A DNA stretch of 64,000 bases from Flavobacterium sp. ov086 (GTDB lineage Bacteria; Bacteroidota; Bacteroidia; Flavobacteriales; Flavobacteriaceae), in the NCBI RefSeq assembly GCF_900187965.1, contig NZ_FZNL01000006.1, positions 124,001 to 188,000 on the forward strand, given 5' to 3'. The first letter of the stretch is position 1, and every line of letters starts with the position of its first letter. Positions 43,511 through 51,945 of this stretch are shown here, piece after piece. The notes under the pieces are model-generated. The model did not search any database, was not told the DNA's origin, and saw only the letters and a list, made by a program, of their open reading frames with translations. A program made the position numbers and the translations under genes.

Positions 43511-44588
43511 AATTATACAATCGACCGCATTATTGTTTGTAGCCGTATTTTTTCTAACCGGTTGTAATTCTAAAAAAGAAGAAGCTCCTGTTGCAGAAAT
43601 TGAACCTAAAACAGAAACAATTTCTTTAGAGAAAGAAAAACTAAGTACAGAATTGCGTTTACCAGCCGAAATAACTGGTTTTCAGCAAGTAGATTTATAT
43701 GCGAAAGTAAGCAGTTTTGTAAAATTACTGAAAGTAGATATTGGTACCAAAGTAAAAAAAGGACAGCTTTTGATCGTTCTTGAAGCACCGGAAATCAGCT
43801 CACAACTAGCTGCTGCCGAATCTAGACTAAAATCGATGGAAGCTATTTATGCAACGAGCAAAAGCACCTACAACCGTTTGTTCGAAACTAGCAAAGTTGA
43901 AGGAACTATTTCTAAAAATGATTTAGAAATGGCAAACGGAAAGAAAAACTCAGATTACGCACAATATCAGGCTGCAGTTGCAGCTCACAAAGAAGTATCG
44001 ATTATGAGAGGTTACCTTGAAATTCGTGCTCCTTTTGACGGAGTTGTAGCAGCAAGAAACGTGAATTTAGGAACATTTGTTGGTCCGGCAGGAAAAGGTT
44101 CAGATTTGCCTTTATTGACGATTCAGCAACAAGATAAATTGCGTTTGGCAGTTTCTGTACCGGAATTGTACACTGGATATTTACACAATGGCGACGAAAT
44201 GAGTTTTAACGTAAAATCATTGCCTGAAAATTTCAAAGCAACAATCACAAGAATGTCCGGAGCATTAGATTTAAAACTACGTTCTGAACGTGTAGAAATG
44301 GACGTTCACAACACAAAAGGAGATTTATTGCCAGGAATGGTTGCCGAAGTTCTTTTACCGCTTAACGCAAAAGACAGCACATTTGTAGTTCCAAAATCGG
44401 CTTTGGTGAGTTCTGCCGAAGGCATGTTTGTGATTAAAGTAGTAAACCACAAAGCAATGAGAGTTGATGTGAAAAAAGGAAGAGAAATCGACGATAAAAT
44501 TGAAATCTTCGGAGATTTGAACCTTAAAGATAAACTGGTAAAAATTGCCAGCGAAGAAACTAAAGAAGGCGATATCATAAACGAATAA
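43500..44588 (+). CDS. RND efflux periplasmic adaptor, lipoprotein
   Basis: A 362-residue membrane-fusion protein with a lipoprotein signal (MKNKIIQSTALLFVAVFFLT then GCNSKKEE; Cys22). The first lipoyl half is LPAEITGFQQVDLYAKVSSFVKLLKVDIGTKVKKGQLLIVLEAPE, followed by an alpha-helical hairpin (residues about 100-165), second lipoyl half EIRAPFDGVVAARNVNLGTFVG and beta-barrel/membrane-proximal regions to the end. It bridges pump and TolC. The start overlaps the pump gene by 11 nt, so translation is coupled. Confidence 0.93.
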   Translation: MKNKIIQSTALLFVAVFFLTGCNSKKEEAPVAEIEPKTETISLEKEKLSTELRLPAEITGFQQVDLYAKVSSFVKLLKVDIGTKVKKGQLLIVLEAPEISSQLAAAESRLKSMEAIYATSKSTYNRLFETSKVEGTISKNDLEMANGKKNSDYAQYQAAVAAHKEVSIMRGYLEIRAPFDGVVAARNVNLGTFVGPAGKGSDLPLLTIQQQDKLRLAVSVPELYTGYLHNGDEMSFNVKSLPENFKATITRMSGALDLKLRSERVEMDVHNTKGDLLPGMVAEVLLPLNAKDSTFVVPKSALVSSAEGMFVIKVVNHKAMRVDVKKGREIDDKIEIFGDLNLKDKLVKIASEETKEGDIINE

Positions 44589-44691
44589 CCTGCGTTTAGC
44601 TTTCGATAGGAGTTTACCAAAAACTGTACGCAATTATTAAATGTGGCATTTTAAATCAGAAATGGTTTAGAATGTAAATCAAAATTTACCT

Positions 44692-44723
44692 AAAAGGGCG
44701 GTGCTATAGGTGCCGCCCTTTTT
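44692..44723 (+). terminator. Terminator of the RND operon
   Basis: GGGCGG (44696-44701) pairs with CCGCCC (44713-44718) with A-run and T-run on the sides (AAAA upstream, TTTTTTT downstream), a standard rho-independent terminator 104 bp after the adaptor stop. Confidence 0.85.
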
Positions 44724-44829
44724 TTGTTTTAGTAAGTTTGGAAGGTTTTGGGAGTTTCACAGAGATTCGCTAAGATAGCACGGAGGTTCGCGAAGTTTTT
44801 TTAGGCTTGCGAATTAATCTCACAATCTC

Positions 44830-47481
44830 TTAAAACTTGAGATATACTAAATAACCAACTTGAAACTCACCATATCCATTGGTTTCCCAATCAGATGTAT
44901 TTGTATAACGATACCTAAAGAAAAACTTATTATCGCCTTTTGGTGAAGGTGTATAGTAAGTACCTAGTTCAAAACGATGCAACCATTTTGATGTAAGCTT
45001 TTGGTTGTCTACAAATTCTTTTTCTGAACTTACAGTATAAAACTCTTCATTATTGGGTACAATGGTCTTAAAAGGTCTGAATCTAAAATAAGCACCAAAA
45101 CGTTCTTCGGGTCTAATTCTTAAAATAAAATCTGGATATGCTCTTATCATATTAACGTTTTTATCAAATCGCTTGGTTACATCAGTTGCCAATGTATCTA
45201 CTACATTTACTCTTCCATAATGTATACCAGCATTCAACTCAATACGTGCTTTGAGTAACGGAAAATCGAAGGAAGCTATATTCAAGTCAGCACCTACGGA
45301 AGTGTTTTCATACTTAATCATGTCTAAAAAAGTGACATATCTATCTGGACGATAATCATTATTCACATAACGATCTGCATATTTGACCTGTAATTGCCTG
45401 TTTTCATCACCTATTTTGGCCCAGGTTAGATTAAAATTGATATAATTAACGATACCCAAATTAGAACTTCTTCCTACCCCCAATACCATTCTTTTTGTCC
45501 AAAGTGGAATGTTTTTTTCAATTTCAAATTGCAACAATCCGTTCGGATTTCCTTCCTTCAGACCTAAAAAATCACTATAGATATTAACGTTTAATATTTT
45601 TGACGAGGTTTCCTTTTTCAACTCAACAGCGTTGCTTCTGGCAAAATCGTCAGATGGTAAACTCACCACTTGATCTTTGGGACTAAAATCTAATCGGTCG
45701 TTTTGATGTCGTTGAACATATAGTGTTATGACATTCGTTACAGGCAGGGAGAATATTTTTTCAGCCCCTTCAAAAGCGTATAAGGTATATTTATGTAAAT
45801 CGGCAAAATCTGACTTTGAGCTAAACCCTATTGGAAATTCATTTTCAAATTTTAATTCTTTGCCTATAATATTGTTGAAAATTTCCTTCACGATGCGTTC
45901 ATTATAGAAGTTTTCTAGCATTTCTTTTATTGAGGATTGATTAACATCACTATTTCTATTATCTTTTTTTTCTATTGAATTAGATACTTTTAAATCATCA
46001 ATAACATAATAAACAAGACTTTCATCAATAACTGGAAGCTCAGCTTTTCCTACAGCTGTTATATGCTCTATAAAACCGTCATTAATGTCAATTTCAATCG
46101 TTTCAACTTTGAAATTCCATAATGGTAATTTTTTGATTTCTAATTTTTTTGTTGAAATATAAATATCAATTAGGTTCTGTTTAGTTATAATATTTGTTTT
46201 TTGATTTCTTATACGTTGTTCCAAATCTTTCTTACTGTTTCTTAACGAATCCAAACTTTTTTTCTTTCCAACGAGAATTTCTCCAAATGTCTTAGTATTT
46301 TCAATAATGTTTGATAATTTTTGATTATTATTGAGAATTGTGATTTGATTTTGTTGTGCATTATAATTAGCTAATGCGTTATTAAGACTCTTCAACAATT
46401 CCTCTTGTTTTATCACTGAAGGATCATTAGGTGTATCTTTTTTTAAACTTTCTAAAGTTTTTGCTTGTTCATTAATCTGAGATTCAACTTCACCAATTCT
46501 TGCATCAATTGATTTTTTTTGGTTATTATAAGCCTCTAAATTTGTACTAATTAGACTTGCTTCCTTTAGTTTTAATTCATCATTTTTTACAGTTTCCTCA
46601 AGTGTTCTAATTAATTTTTCGACATCATTTTTAGAAATATTAAGTAAATTAAAACTATCATTTAGCATTGTTAATTCAGTTTTCATTGATTGGTATTCTT
46701 TTAACACACCGCATCGAATCAAGTTCTCAAATTCATAAACATTATAAAGCTCTTTTAATTTTTTTTCTGCATAATGTTTAAATTTTACTTTGGCTCTATA
46801 AGTTCCTGGACCTTTGGTGTTTTTATAAAAATCAGAGAATAATTTGTTTTTTGTTTCAAACTTATTTACATATCCCATAAATTTATCTCCATTTTCTTTA
46901 TTATCTTTATTGAAAATAGAATCCCTCAAATCTTTTGCACGTTTAGTAAAATAAACATCAGCATCAATTCCTTCAATATTCTTTTTAGCAATTGTAGTGT
47001 TTAAAGAATATTTTAACACACCTGCAACAGGCTCTGTATCGTACGCAAAAGCAGTAATGACTAATGCGTTAAAAAATTGATAAATGTTTCTGACATCCTG
47101 AACTGCAATTTTCTGTTCTTGAGAGATGGGGCTATCCTTTAAATTCGTTATACGCTCTTTTATAATGCCATAGGTGTTTTCAACATCATTATCTTTTATG
47201 CTGGTAATTGCATCAGTAAGATTTTTTCCAAAAGAAATTTCGGTAAAAGGGAATACTTGGAAACTTATTTCCTTACCATCGTTATTAATCAAGACCTCAT
47301 CTTTAGCGTTTTTTAATGTAAATGTTAAATTATTGACTGAACTTGCAGCAGCATAAATCATAATAGTTTCTGTTTTATCCTTATCTGGATCTGTAACAGA
47401 ATAATTATAGGGCTGTATTTGTTTTTGGGCATGTAAACCAAATACTATAAACAAAAAAAGAAGGTGTAATTTTAGTTTCAT
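44830..47481 (-). CDS. Coiled-coil outer-membrane beta-barrel protein, unknown function
   Basis: An 883-residue protein I do not recognise. A signal peptide (MKLKLHLLFLFIVFGLHAQ) is followed by a beta-rich first part (about 20-140), a helical region, then a long coiled coil at about residues 270-430 (LIRTLEETVKNDELKLKEASLIS; IDARIGEVESQINEQAKTLESLKK; SLDSLRNSKKDLEQRIRN). The final 300 residues are beta-barrel-like with alternating aromatic strands (YGEFQVGYLVYLKF at the end, with C-terminal Phe as in outer-membrane proteins). It thus looks like a barrel anchored in the outer membrane with a periplasmic or surface coiled coil. It follows the lipoprotein gene by 4 bp on the same strand, so the two probably work together. 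Length and layout are unlike any efflux or secretion protein I know. Confidence 0.7.
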   Translation of the reverse strand: MKLKLHLLFLFIVFGLHAQKQIQPYNYSVTDPDKDKTETIMIYAAASSVNNLTFTLKNAKDEVLINNDGKEISFQVFPFTEISFGKNLTDAITSIKDNDVENTYGIIKERITNLKDSPISQEQKIAVQDVRNIYQFFNALVITAFAYDTEPVAGVLKYSLNTTIAKKNIEGIDADVYFTKRAKDLRDSIFNKDNKENGDKFMGYVNKFETKNKLFSDFYKNTKGPGTYRAKVKFKHYAEKKLKELYNVYEFENLIRCGVLKEYQSMKTELTMLNDSFNLLNISKNDVEKLIRTLEETVKNDELKLKEASLISTNLEAYNNQKKSIDARIGEVESQINEQAKTLESLKKDTPNDPSVIKQEELLKSLNNALANYNAQQNQITILNNNQKLSNIIENTKTFGEILVGKKKSLDSLRNSKKDLEQRIRNQKTNIITKQNLIDIYISTKKLEIKKLPLWNFKVETIEIDINDGFIEHITAVGKAELPVIDESLVYYVIDDLKVSNSIEKKDNRNSDVNQSSIKEMLENFYNERIVKEIFNNIIGKELKFENEFPIGFSSKSDFADLHKYTLYAFEGAEKIFSLPVTNVITLYVQRHQNDRLDFSPKDQVVSLPSDDFARSNAVELKKETSSKILNVNIYSDFLGLKEGNPNGLLQFEIEKNIPLWTKRMVLGVGRSSNLGIVNYINFNLTWAKIGDENRQLQVKYADRYVNNDYRPDRYVTFLDMIKYENTSVGADLNIASFDFPLLKARIELNAGIHYGRVNVVDTLATDVTKRFDKNVNMIRAYPDFILRIRPEERFGAYFRFRPFKTIVPNNEEFYTVSSEKEFVDNQKLTSKWLHRFELGTYYTPSPKGDNKFFFRYRYTNTSDWETNGYGEFQVGYLVYLKF

Positions 47482-47485
47482 AAAA

Positions 47486-48256
47486 TCAGTTTTGGTGAGT
47501 TAGATTAAATTGTAGTATGCGCTCATTACTTTCTTCAGTAATTGACACTTTACCAGATAAGGTAGTTCCATTTAAATTTAAAAGGTCACTAGTAATATTT
47601 ACTATCGAGGATAAATTGGTGCCATTTCTATTCAGTATTTTACCCGATATCAAATTCCCTGTGTTAATATTTCCTTGTAAAACCACTATATTATCCTCAT
47701 CATCTTCTTCAACAAGAAACATGAATTTTCCTTGATAATCTATATATCCTGTACAGGTAACGCTTTTTAAAAATTCATTATCGACGGTGTAAATATTTAG
47801 TTCCCCTTTATAAAATCCGTTTAGAATGTGGTCAGAAATAGCATCATTAAAATTTAAAATCGATACAATAACATTGCTTTCTGAAAACAGCAGGTTTGTT
47901 TGTTCCATTGTAATATCGGTCTGGCTTTCATTTTTGCTTAAATTTAAAATATCCCCTCTCTCAATAAATGAAAGATTATTATAGTTTTTTTCATTGTTAT
48001 CGAATGCTAGTACAATAAATTCTCCTGAAATATCGGAGGCACCTATATTCTTTAAAATTAAACTATTATTATAAGGAATAATAGAGTTAGTGTTTTCTGA
48101 TTGTTGAGAAAAATCAAAGCTAATTCTATTGGGAATGACGTAAGAGTATTTTTTAGGTGTTAATTCAGGCTCTAAATACGTATCATTTTGACAAGAACTA
48201 AAAAAGACGCATAACGATAGAAAAAACATATTAATATACAGATGACTTTTACGCAT
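47486..48256 (-). CDS. Lipoprotein partner of the coiled-coil outer-membrane protein, unknown function
   Basis: A 256-residue lipoprotein; signal MRKSHLYINMFFLSLCVFFSS with Cys22 in FFSSCQND. The rest is beta-rich with Asn- and Ser-rich turns, for example RISFDFSQQSENTNSIIPY and SGKILNRNGTNLSSIVNITSDLLNLNGTTLSGKVSI, suggesting a beta-solenoid or beta-sandwich. No catalytic motif. The coiled-coil barrel gene follows after 4 bp, so they form one operon. No family recognised. Confidence 0.7.
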   Translation of the reverse strand: MRKSHLYINMFFLSLCVFFSSCQNDTYLEPELTPKKYSYVIPNRISFDFSQQSENTNSIIPYNNSLILKNIGASDISGEFIVLAFDNNEKNYNNLSFIERGDILNLSKNESQTDITMEQTNLLFSESNVIVSILNFNDAISDHILNGFYKGELNIYTVDNEFLKSVTCTGYIDYQGKFMFLVEEDDEDNIVVLQGNINTGNLISGKILNRNGTNLSSIVNITSDLLNLNGTTLSGKVSITEESNERILQFNLTHQN

Positions 48257-48521
48257 AAATTGATTGATTAAGGTTAGTAATAATAACTTCCAATATTGGA
48301 ATTATAAACAGCTATCATTTAGTTGATGTAAATAGAAATAAATTCATAAAAAAATAACAATTTGTAACACTATATCTTAAAAAAATGAAATCATAAAGAA
48401 TCATTTTAGATGGTACTCAATTCACAAGATTGCAACGGACAGCAGAACTGAATATATGTTTACGAAAATAGATTTTTTTGCTCCCCACTCCTCGAAGTGT
48501 TTTTCTGAATAGCTGCGCATT

Positions 48522-48641
48522 CTAATTATTATCGTCAATAGTACCAATAGGCGTTTGACAATGAATGTTAACTGTAAAAGAGGCTATATATAACAGTAAT
48601 ATAAACTTGGTTATTCTGCTATTTTTATTATTAGTATTCAT
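48522..48641 (-). pseudogene. 39-residue signal-peptide-bearing frame, likely gene remnant
   Basis: The frame starts MNTNNKNSRITKFILLLYIA and continues SFTVNIHCQTPIGTIDDNN before a stop. The first half is a convincing export signal, but almost nothing follows, as if a secreted-protein gene has been truncated. It could be a genuine tiny exported peptide. It lies upstream of the lipoprotein operon on the same strand. Confidence 0.35.
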
Positions 48642-48835
48642 AAATTAGTCTTCTTTAAGGTTTTTAATTCAATTATTTTATTTGCTACCTATTCAAATAC
48701 TTAAATTAACATTGAGTTTTACATTTTTTTTAGAAATATTATCAAAATTATAAGAAATGAATCAATCTCACACAAGTATTTATACGTGATTTTCAACGTG
48801 TTAATTATATTTTAGCTATGCAACGCACTAAACCC

Positions 48836-48980
48836 TCGCTCCTCAAATTGTTCATCGCAAACGCTGTGGAGTCTCCCGACTTCGTACACCCTGCTATAAT
48901 CCATTCCAATTTATCCAAGTTTTTATATTGCTTTATTTGCTTATTGGAACGGGTACGAAGTCGGGAGGCTTCGCAGAGCT
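48836..48980. repeat. Palindromic ~150-bp element, copy A
   Basis: CTCCCGACTTCGTAC (48873-48887) is the reverse complement of GTACGAAGTCGGGAG (48953-48967), with ATTCCAAT/ATTGGAAC pairing just inside. The flanks TTCATCGCAAACGCTG and GCTTATTGGAACGGGTACG recur in copy B at 54019-54170 in the same orientation. There is no ORF. The paired arms would form a large cruciform or RNA hairpin. Confidence 0.75.
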
Positions 48981-49012
48981 AAAAAACCTAGTGAAATTAT
49001 GATTTTAATTTC

Positions 49013-49020
49013 TATTTTCG
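49013..49020 (+). promoter_or_regulatory. -7-like box (TATTTTCG) within a duplicated promoter segment
   Basis: TATTTTCG matches TAnnTTTG with one change (as in the GH28 promoter). The surrounding 38 bp are nearly repeated at 50280-50317, including the same box at 50304-50311. It would start a message for the gene at 49072. Confidence 0.4.
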
Positions 49021-49071
49021 CTTAGTCAAAAAGTACTACGTAATACTGGTAATAATTAAAAATCGAAAAAA

Positions 49072-49575
49072 ATGTCATCAGAAAGTCAATTAACATTTAG
49101 AGGTAGACAACTTTGGATCAATGATGCATTCTTGTTGGAATTCTATATTTTCCTTTTTGACCAACTTAAAAATGAAAATCAAGAATTTACTGAACTACAA
49201 AATGAGCTAGTTAGAAATATTGATGAGTTGTTAGAAGATATGTCTGGCTTTCTTGATTTTAATGAATTTATTATTTCAGATGAAATGAAAGATATTGTAA
49301 TCAATTATATTGGCAACATAATCACAAAAATAAACGAAGACGATAATTATTTCTCATTAGAAAATTTAGAAGCCATTTTAGTACAGGTAAAAGCTTATCA
49401 TTTTAAAAATTTAGACTATGAACCTTCTAAAAAAACATTTAAAAACAAATGTGGAAATGAATTTTCTCCAGTAAAAAATAATTACACAAAAGAATTTATT
49501 GAAATAAAAACATTATTTGAAAAAGCAATTCCCGATTATTATAGATTACTATTGAAAACATTAAATGGTAAATAA
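49072..49575 (+). CDS. Hypothetical cytoplasmic protein, 167 residues
   Basis: An acidic, helix-rich protein with no signal peptide or membrane segment. Blocks such as LWINDAFLLEFYIFLFDQLK and LVRNIDELLEDMSGFLDFNEFIISDEMKDIVINYIGNIITKINEDDNYFSLENL show strong helical periodicity. Size, acidity and its place beside other orphan genes and duplicated cassettes resemble immunity proteins of contact-dependent or type VI effectors, but no toxin gene is present and no family is recognised, so this is only a guess. It is convergent with a 77-residue cassette gene across a shared terminator. Confidence 0.65.
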   Translation: MSSESQLTFRGRQLWINDAFLLEFYIFLFDQLKNENQEFTELQNELVRNIDELLEDMSGFLDFNEFIISDEMKDIVINYIGNIITKINEDDNYFSLENLEAILVQVKAYHFKNLDYEPSKKTFKNKCGNEFSPVKNNYTKEFIEIKTLFEKAIPDYYRLLLKTLNGK

Positions 49576-49584
49576 TAAACAAAA

Positions 49585-49611
49585 AACCTCGACCATTTCA
49601 AGATCGAGGTT
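49585..49611. terminator. Bidirectional terminator, cassette copy 1
   Basis: AACCTCGA (49585-49592) pairs with TCGAGGTT (49604-49611), with A-rich and T-rich flanks on both sides, between convergent stops at 49575 and 49643. The same hairpin occurs at 54213-54239. Confidence 0.85.
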
Positions 49612-49642
49612 TTTCATTTATTTCAAATTCCAAAGAAAAAAT

Positions 49643-49876
49643 CTATTCCTTATCCAAATAAGGATTCAAAATTTCGGCTAATTCATTCAACCAATAAAAG
49701 CTGTTTTCTATATTGTCTATTCCGTTTTTAAGGGTTTCATTTTTCCTCATAACTTCTAAAGCGAGCAAATAATTTATTTGTCTTATTGCTTTAGCCATAT
49801 CATTTGGATCGATTGTATGGTTGAAAAAATTCATAAGCCTTTTTTCGGCTTCTTTCGAAAGGGTGTTTGTATTCAT
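49643..49876 (-). CDS. Small acidic helical protein, duplicated cassette gene copy 1
   Basis: A 77-residue protein starting at MNTNTLSKEAEKRLMNFFNH. The copy at 54271-54504 differs at only six positions (S7L, K12T, I34V, G52E, I56L, K76M). It is helical and rich in Asn and Glu (NYLLALEVMRKNETLKN; WLNELAEILNPYLD). A longer frame with an ATG at 49906 exists, but the second copy starts at the aligned ATG given here, which decides the start. The 147-nt leader and -7 box upstream and the terminator downstream are also conserved in the second copy. No family recognised. Confidence 0.8.
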   Translation of the reverse strand: MNTNTLSKEAEKRLMNFFNHTIDPNDMAKAIRQINYLLALEVMRKNETLKNGIDNIENSFYWLNELAEILNPYLDKE

Positions 49877-50023
49877 AACTTCCATTTGAGTGAATATAAA
49901 ACCCATGTTGGTAAGTTGTATACGCTATTAAAAGCATCCGTATTGTTTCTAATACAGCAACTACACCACAAGGGCAAATTTTATTTCGTCTTTAAATGTG
50001 AAGATTTAAGAATTGCAAATATA
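49877..50023 (-). promoter_or_regulatory. Conserved 147-nt leader and TATATTTG promoter of the cassette, copy 1
   Basis: On the minus strand TATATTTG (50016-50023) is a perfect -7 box; the distance to the ATG is 147 nt in both copies, yet the middle of the leader has diverged. In both copies a small hairpin sits at the same place (here GTATT/AATAC around TTTGTTTCT-type loop, near 49931-49945), and AGGGCAAA is kept. A long conserved leader hints at RNA-level control. Confidence 0.55.
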
Positions 50024-50094
50024 AAGAAAAATCTTATAAATAATTAACTGTTTTCAAAATCAATAAAAAATAAAATTTTCTTATGAAAACGAAT

Positions 50095-50175
50095 GTCCTA
50101 GCCCTGATGGGAGGGAAAATCCTTTTTTATTGTTTTTCACAATAAAAAAGATTGGAAGGACAGCAGGAAATAGCT
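50095..50175. ncRNA. Structured intergenic element resembling Flavobacteriia conserved RNA (possibly Flavo-1 type)
   Basis: GTCCTAGCCCTGATGGGAGG opens the element; GTCCT pairs with AGGAC (50157-50161), and within it ATCCTTTTTTATTG pairs with CAATAAAAAAGAT, closing with CAGCAGGAAATAGC. The wording GTCCTAGCCC..GAT..GGAAG..AGCAGGAAATAGC is one I have seen repeatedly in flavobacterial intergenic regions and may be the Flavo-1 RNA. I cannot check Rfam, so naming and direction of transcription are uncertain. Confidence 0.45.
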
Positions 50176-50271
50176 TCAAATTAAAATTTAAGTCCCAGAT
50201 TATCATTTTTTAATCGAACTATAATTTTATCATAATTCGTATTTTCGTTAGCGTCTGCTTCACAAACCAGA

Positions 50272-50397
50272 TTGAGTTTTAGTGAAATTCTCATTTTAAT
50301 TCCTATTTTCGCTCAACTTAAATTGTTTCCCGATAATGCCAAACCTAAAGAACTATTTATTGAAGATAAGAGATACCAAATTATTGAAAACAAGTAA
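50272..50397 (+). pseudogene. Remnant of a secreted-protein gene (41-codon frame)
   Basis: From a TTG the frame reads SFSEILILIPIFAQLKLF after the start residue, then PDNAKPKELFIEDKRYQIIE and NK before a stop. ILILIPIFAQ looks like the end of an export signal, and the tail looks like the C-terminus of a small Flavobacterium protein. It overlaps the repeated promoter-like segment at 50304-50311. It is probably a decayed gene; translation today is doubtful. Confidence 0.3.
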
Positions 50398-50421
50398 AAC
50401 TAAGTATTACAATTAAAATTT

Positions 50422-51027
50422 ATGGCTGAAAAAGTTGAGGATTGGGAAAAAAAGCAAAAAGATTATTTAGCAGTAGCCATAATTTGTCTCATAATTGGTA
50501 CATACTTCTTTATGAAAGTAATAAATGGCAGCTATATAATAAAACCATCAGACCTTAGTGTTTATGATAATTTAATAACTTCTGAAGTACCAAAATTCAA
50601 AGAAACTAAAGGTAAACATGGCAGAAGATGGATAGAGTTCAAATGTGTAGACAACAGATCTACTTTCGAGATTGCAAATTTTGATTATAAATGCATTAAC
50701 GACAATGAAATACTAAATGAAATAAAAGCCGGAGATACAATTTCAATTGCTATTTTAAAAGGTGATGTAGAAGGCTTTGATAATGATACATCTTGTGAAA
50801 TTCATTCACTTATAAAAAATGATAAAGAGTATCTAGACCTTCAATGTAGAAACAAAGCAGATAATAAAGATGGAAAAATGGGATTTCTGATCCTATTTGC
50901 AATATCTATTATGACCGCAATAGTATATTCATTCTCTGGAAAACCAAAATTATTTAACAAAGTTAATCCAGAAATTATAATTGGTATTATAGTATTAATA
51001 CTTTTTATTATTCTACGAATTAATTAA
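50422..51027 (+). CDS. Hypothetical membrane protein, 201 residues
   Basis: Three hydrophobic segments: about residues 15-32 (YLAVAIICLIIGTYFFMKV), 152-170 and 180-198, with a soluble, probably extracytoplasmic central domain between the first and second (about 35-145) containing three Cys (FKCVDN, DYKCIND, TSCEIHS, LQCRN). The layout resembles DUF3592-type membrane proteins with a beta-sandwich ectodomain, but the match is weak. It lies in an array of unrelated orphan genes. Function unknown. Confidence 0.6.
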   Translation: MAEKVEDWEKKQKDYLAVAIICLIIGTYFFMKVINGSYIIKPSDLSVYDNLITSEVPKFKETKGKHGRRWIEFKCVDNRSTFEIANFDYKCINDNEILNEIKAGDTISIAILKGDVEGFDNDTSCEIHSLIKNDKEYLDLQCRNKADNKDGKMGFLILFAISIMTAIVYSFSGKPKLFNKVNPEIIIGIIVLILFIILRIN

Positions 51028-51112
51028 ATAAAGATAAATACTACCTGACAAAATCACTAAAAACATAATACTTTTATAACCATTTAAAAACCGAAAACCT
51101 ACACCATAAACT

Positions 51113-51886
51113 ATGGATATAATCCTAACACTTTTTGGAATAATAATGTTCTTCATCACATTAGTGCCTTTTTTGGCAATTGCTTTTTTAATTTTTTATG
51201 TGATAAAAAGATCTACAAAAAAGAAATCTCCTGAATTTTTACGAAATGAAAAAGTAGAAATGGAGCGAAAAGTAAATGAATTAAAAAATGATATTGAAAA
51301 CTGGAAAAATTATACTCCACAAGACATCACTAATTATATGACATATTCATTTAGAAAATCAATGTCAAATACATTAACGGGGAAAATTTATTCAAGAGAT
51401 AATTCGCCTATAATTGCATTCCAGAGAATAGACAGAGGACTTTATGCCAATGCCAGAATAGTTGCAAGTACTACTGATTTTAAAATTTATATTGAATATT
51501 ATAACAATGAAAAACTATTCTTTTTTGATGATGTCTATTTAGGTAAAATAATAAATAATTCGGTTATAGTAAATCCGTTACACATACAAATTGGAACTTG
51601 CAATCGAGATAATTCCTATAACCAAACTAATTATACAATAGAACTACATTCAAAAAAAGTAGCAGAAATAAACAAAAATTCAGACCGAAAAACCATTGTA
51701 AAAAGCCAATATTATAAACCCAGTAGATCTGGCAGCAATTTTAAAACTACACTGGATTCTAGAGAAGTCGGACCGTCTTTTGCTTTAGTAAATTCGATAG
51801 ATACCGGAGATAGCGAAGAATTAAAATGGATAATTTCGATTGCGATTTTTGAATCCATTTACTATGGATTTGATTTTACTTCATAA
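51113..51886 (+). CDS. Hypothetical membrane-anchored protein, 257 residues
   Basis: One strong N-terminal membrane helix (about residues 4-33: ILTLFGIIMFFITLVPFLAI), then a short basic coiled segment (KKKSPEFLRNEKVEMERKVNELKNDIENW) and a mostly beta cytoplasmic domain with TLTGKIYSRDNSPIIAFQRIDRGLYANARIVASTTDF. No catalytic motif and no known family. Same strand and spacing as the neighbours, but AT-rich gaps between them give no clear operon. Confidence 0.6.
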   Translation: MDIILTLFGIIMFFITLVPFLAIAFLIFYVIKRSTKKKSPEFLRNEKVEMERKVNELKNDIENWKNYTPQDITNYMTYSFRKSMSNTLTGKIYSRDNSPIIAFQRIDRGLYANARIVASTTDFKIYIEYYNNEKLFFFDDVYLGKIINNSVIVNPLHIQIGTCNRDNSYNQTNYTIELHSKKVAEINKNSDRKTIVKSQYYKPSRSGSNFKTTLDSREVGPSFALVNSIDTGDSEELKWIISIAIFESIYYGFDFTS

Positions 51887-51945
51887 GTTGCACAACAAGA
51901 ATATAAAAACTAGAATTTAGAAAAGAAGCTTACTATACAATTATC

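Larger units (their letters stand above)
48257..49071. other. 815-bp AT-rich gap with a truncated ORF, palindromic element and promoter
   Basis: Apart from the listed 39-residue minus-strand frame (48522-48641), the palindromic repeat (48836-48980) and the -7-like box at 49013-49020, nothing convincing is seen. The segment just before the gene at 49072 reads GTGAAATTATGATTTTAATT then TCTATTTTCGC, and recurs almost exactly at 50280-50311. Confidence 0.6.

Noticed and set aside
49877-50047. Plus-strand 89-residue frame overlapping the first cassette gene and leader (49778-50047)
   Set aside because: It is antisense to the conserved gene and is not kept in the second copy.
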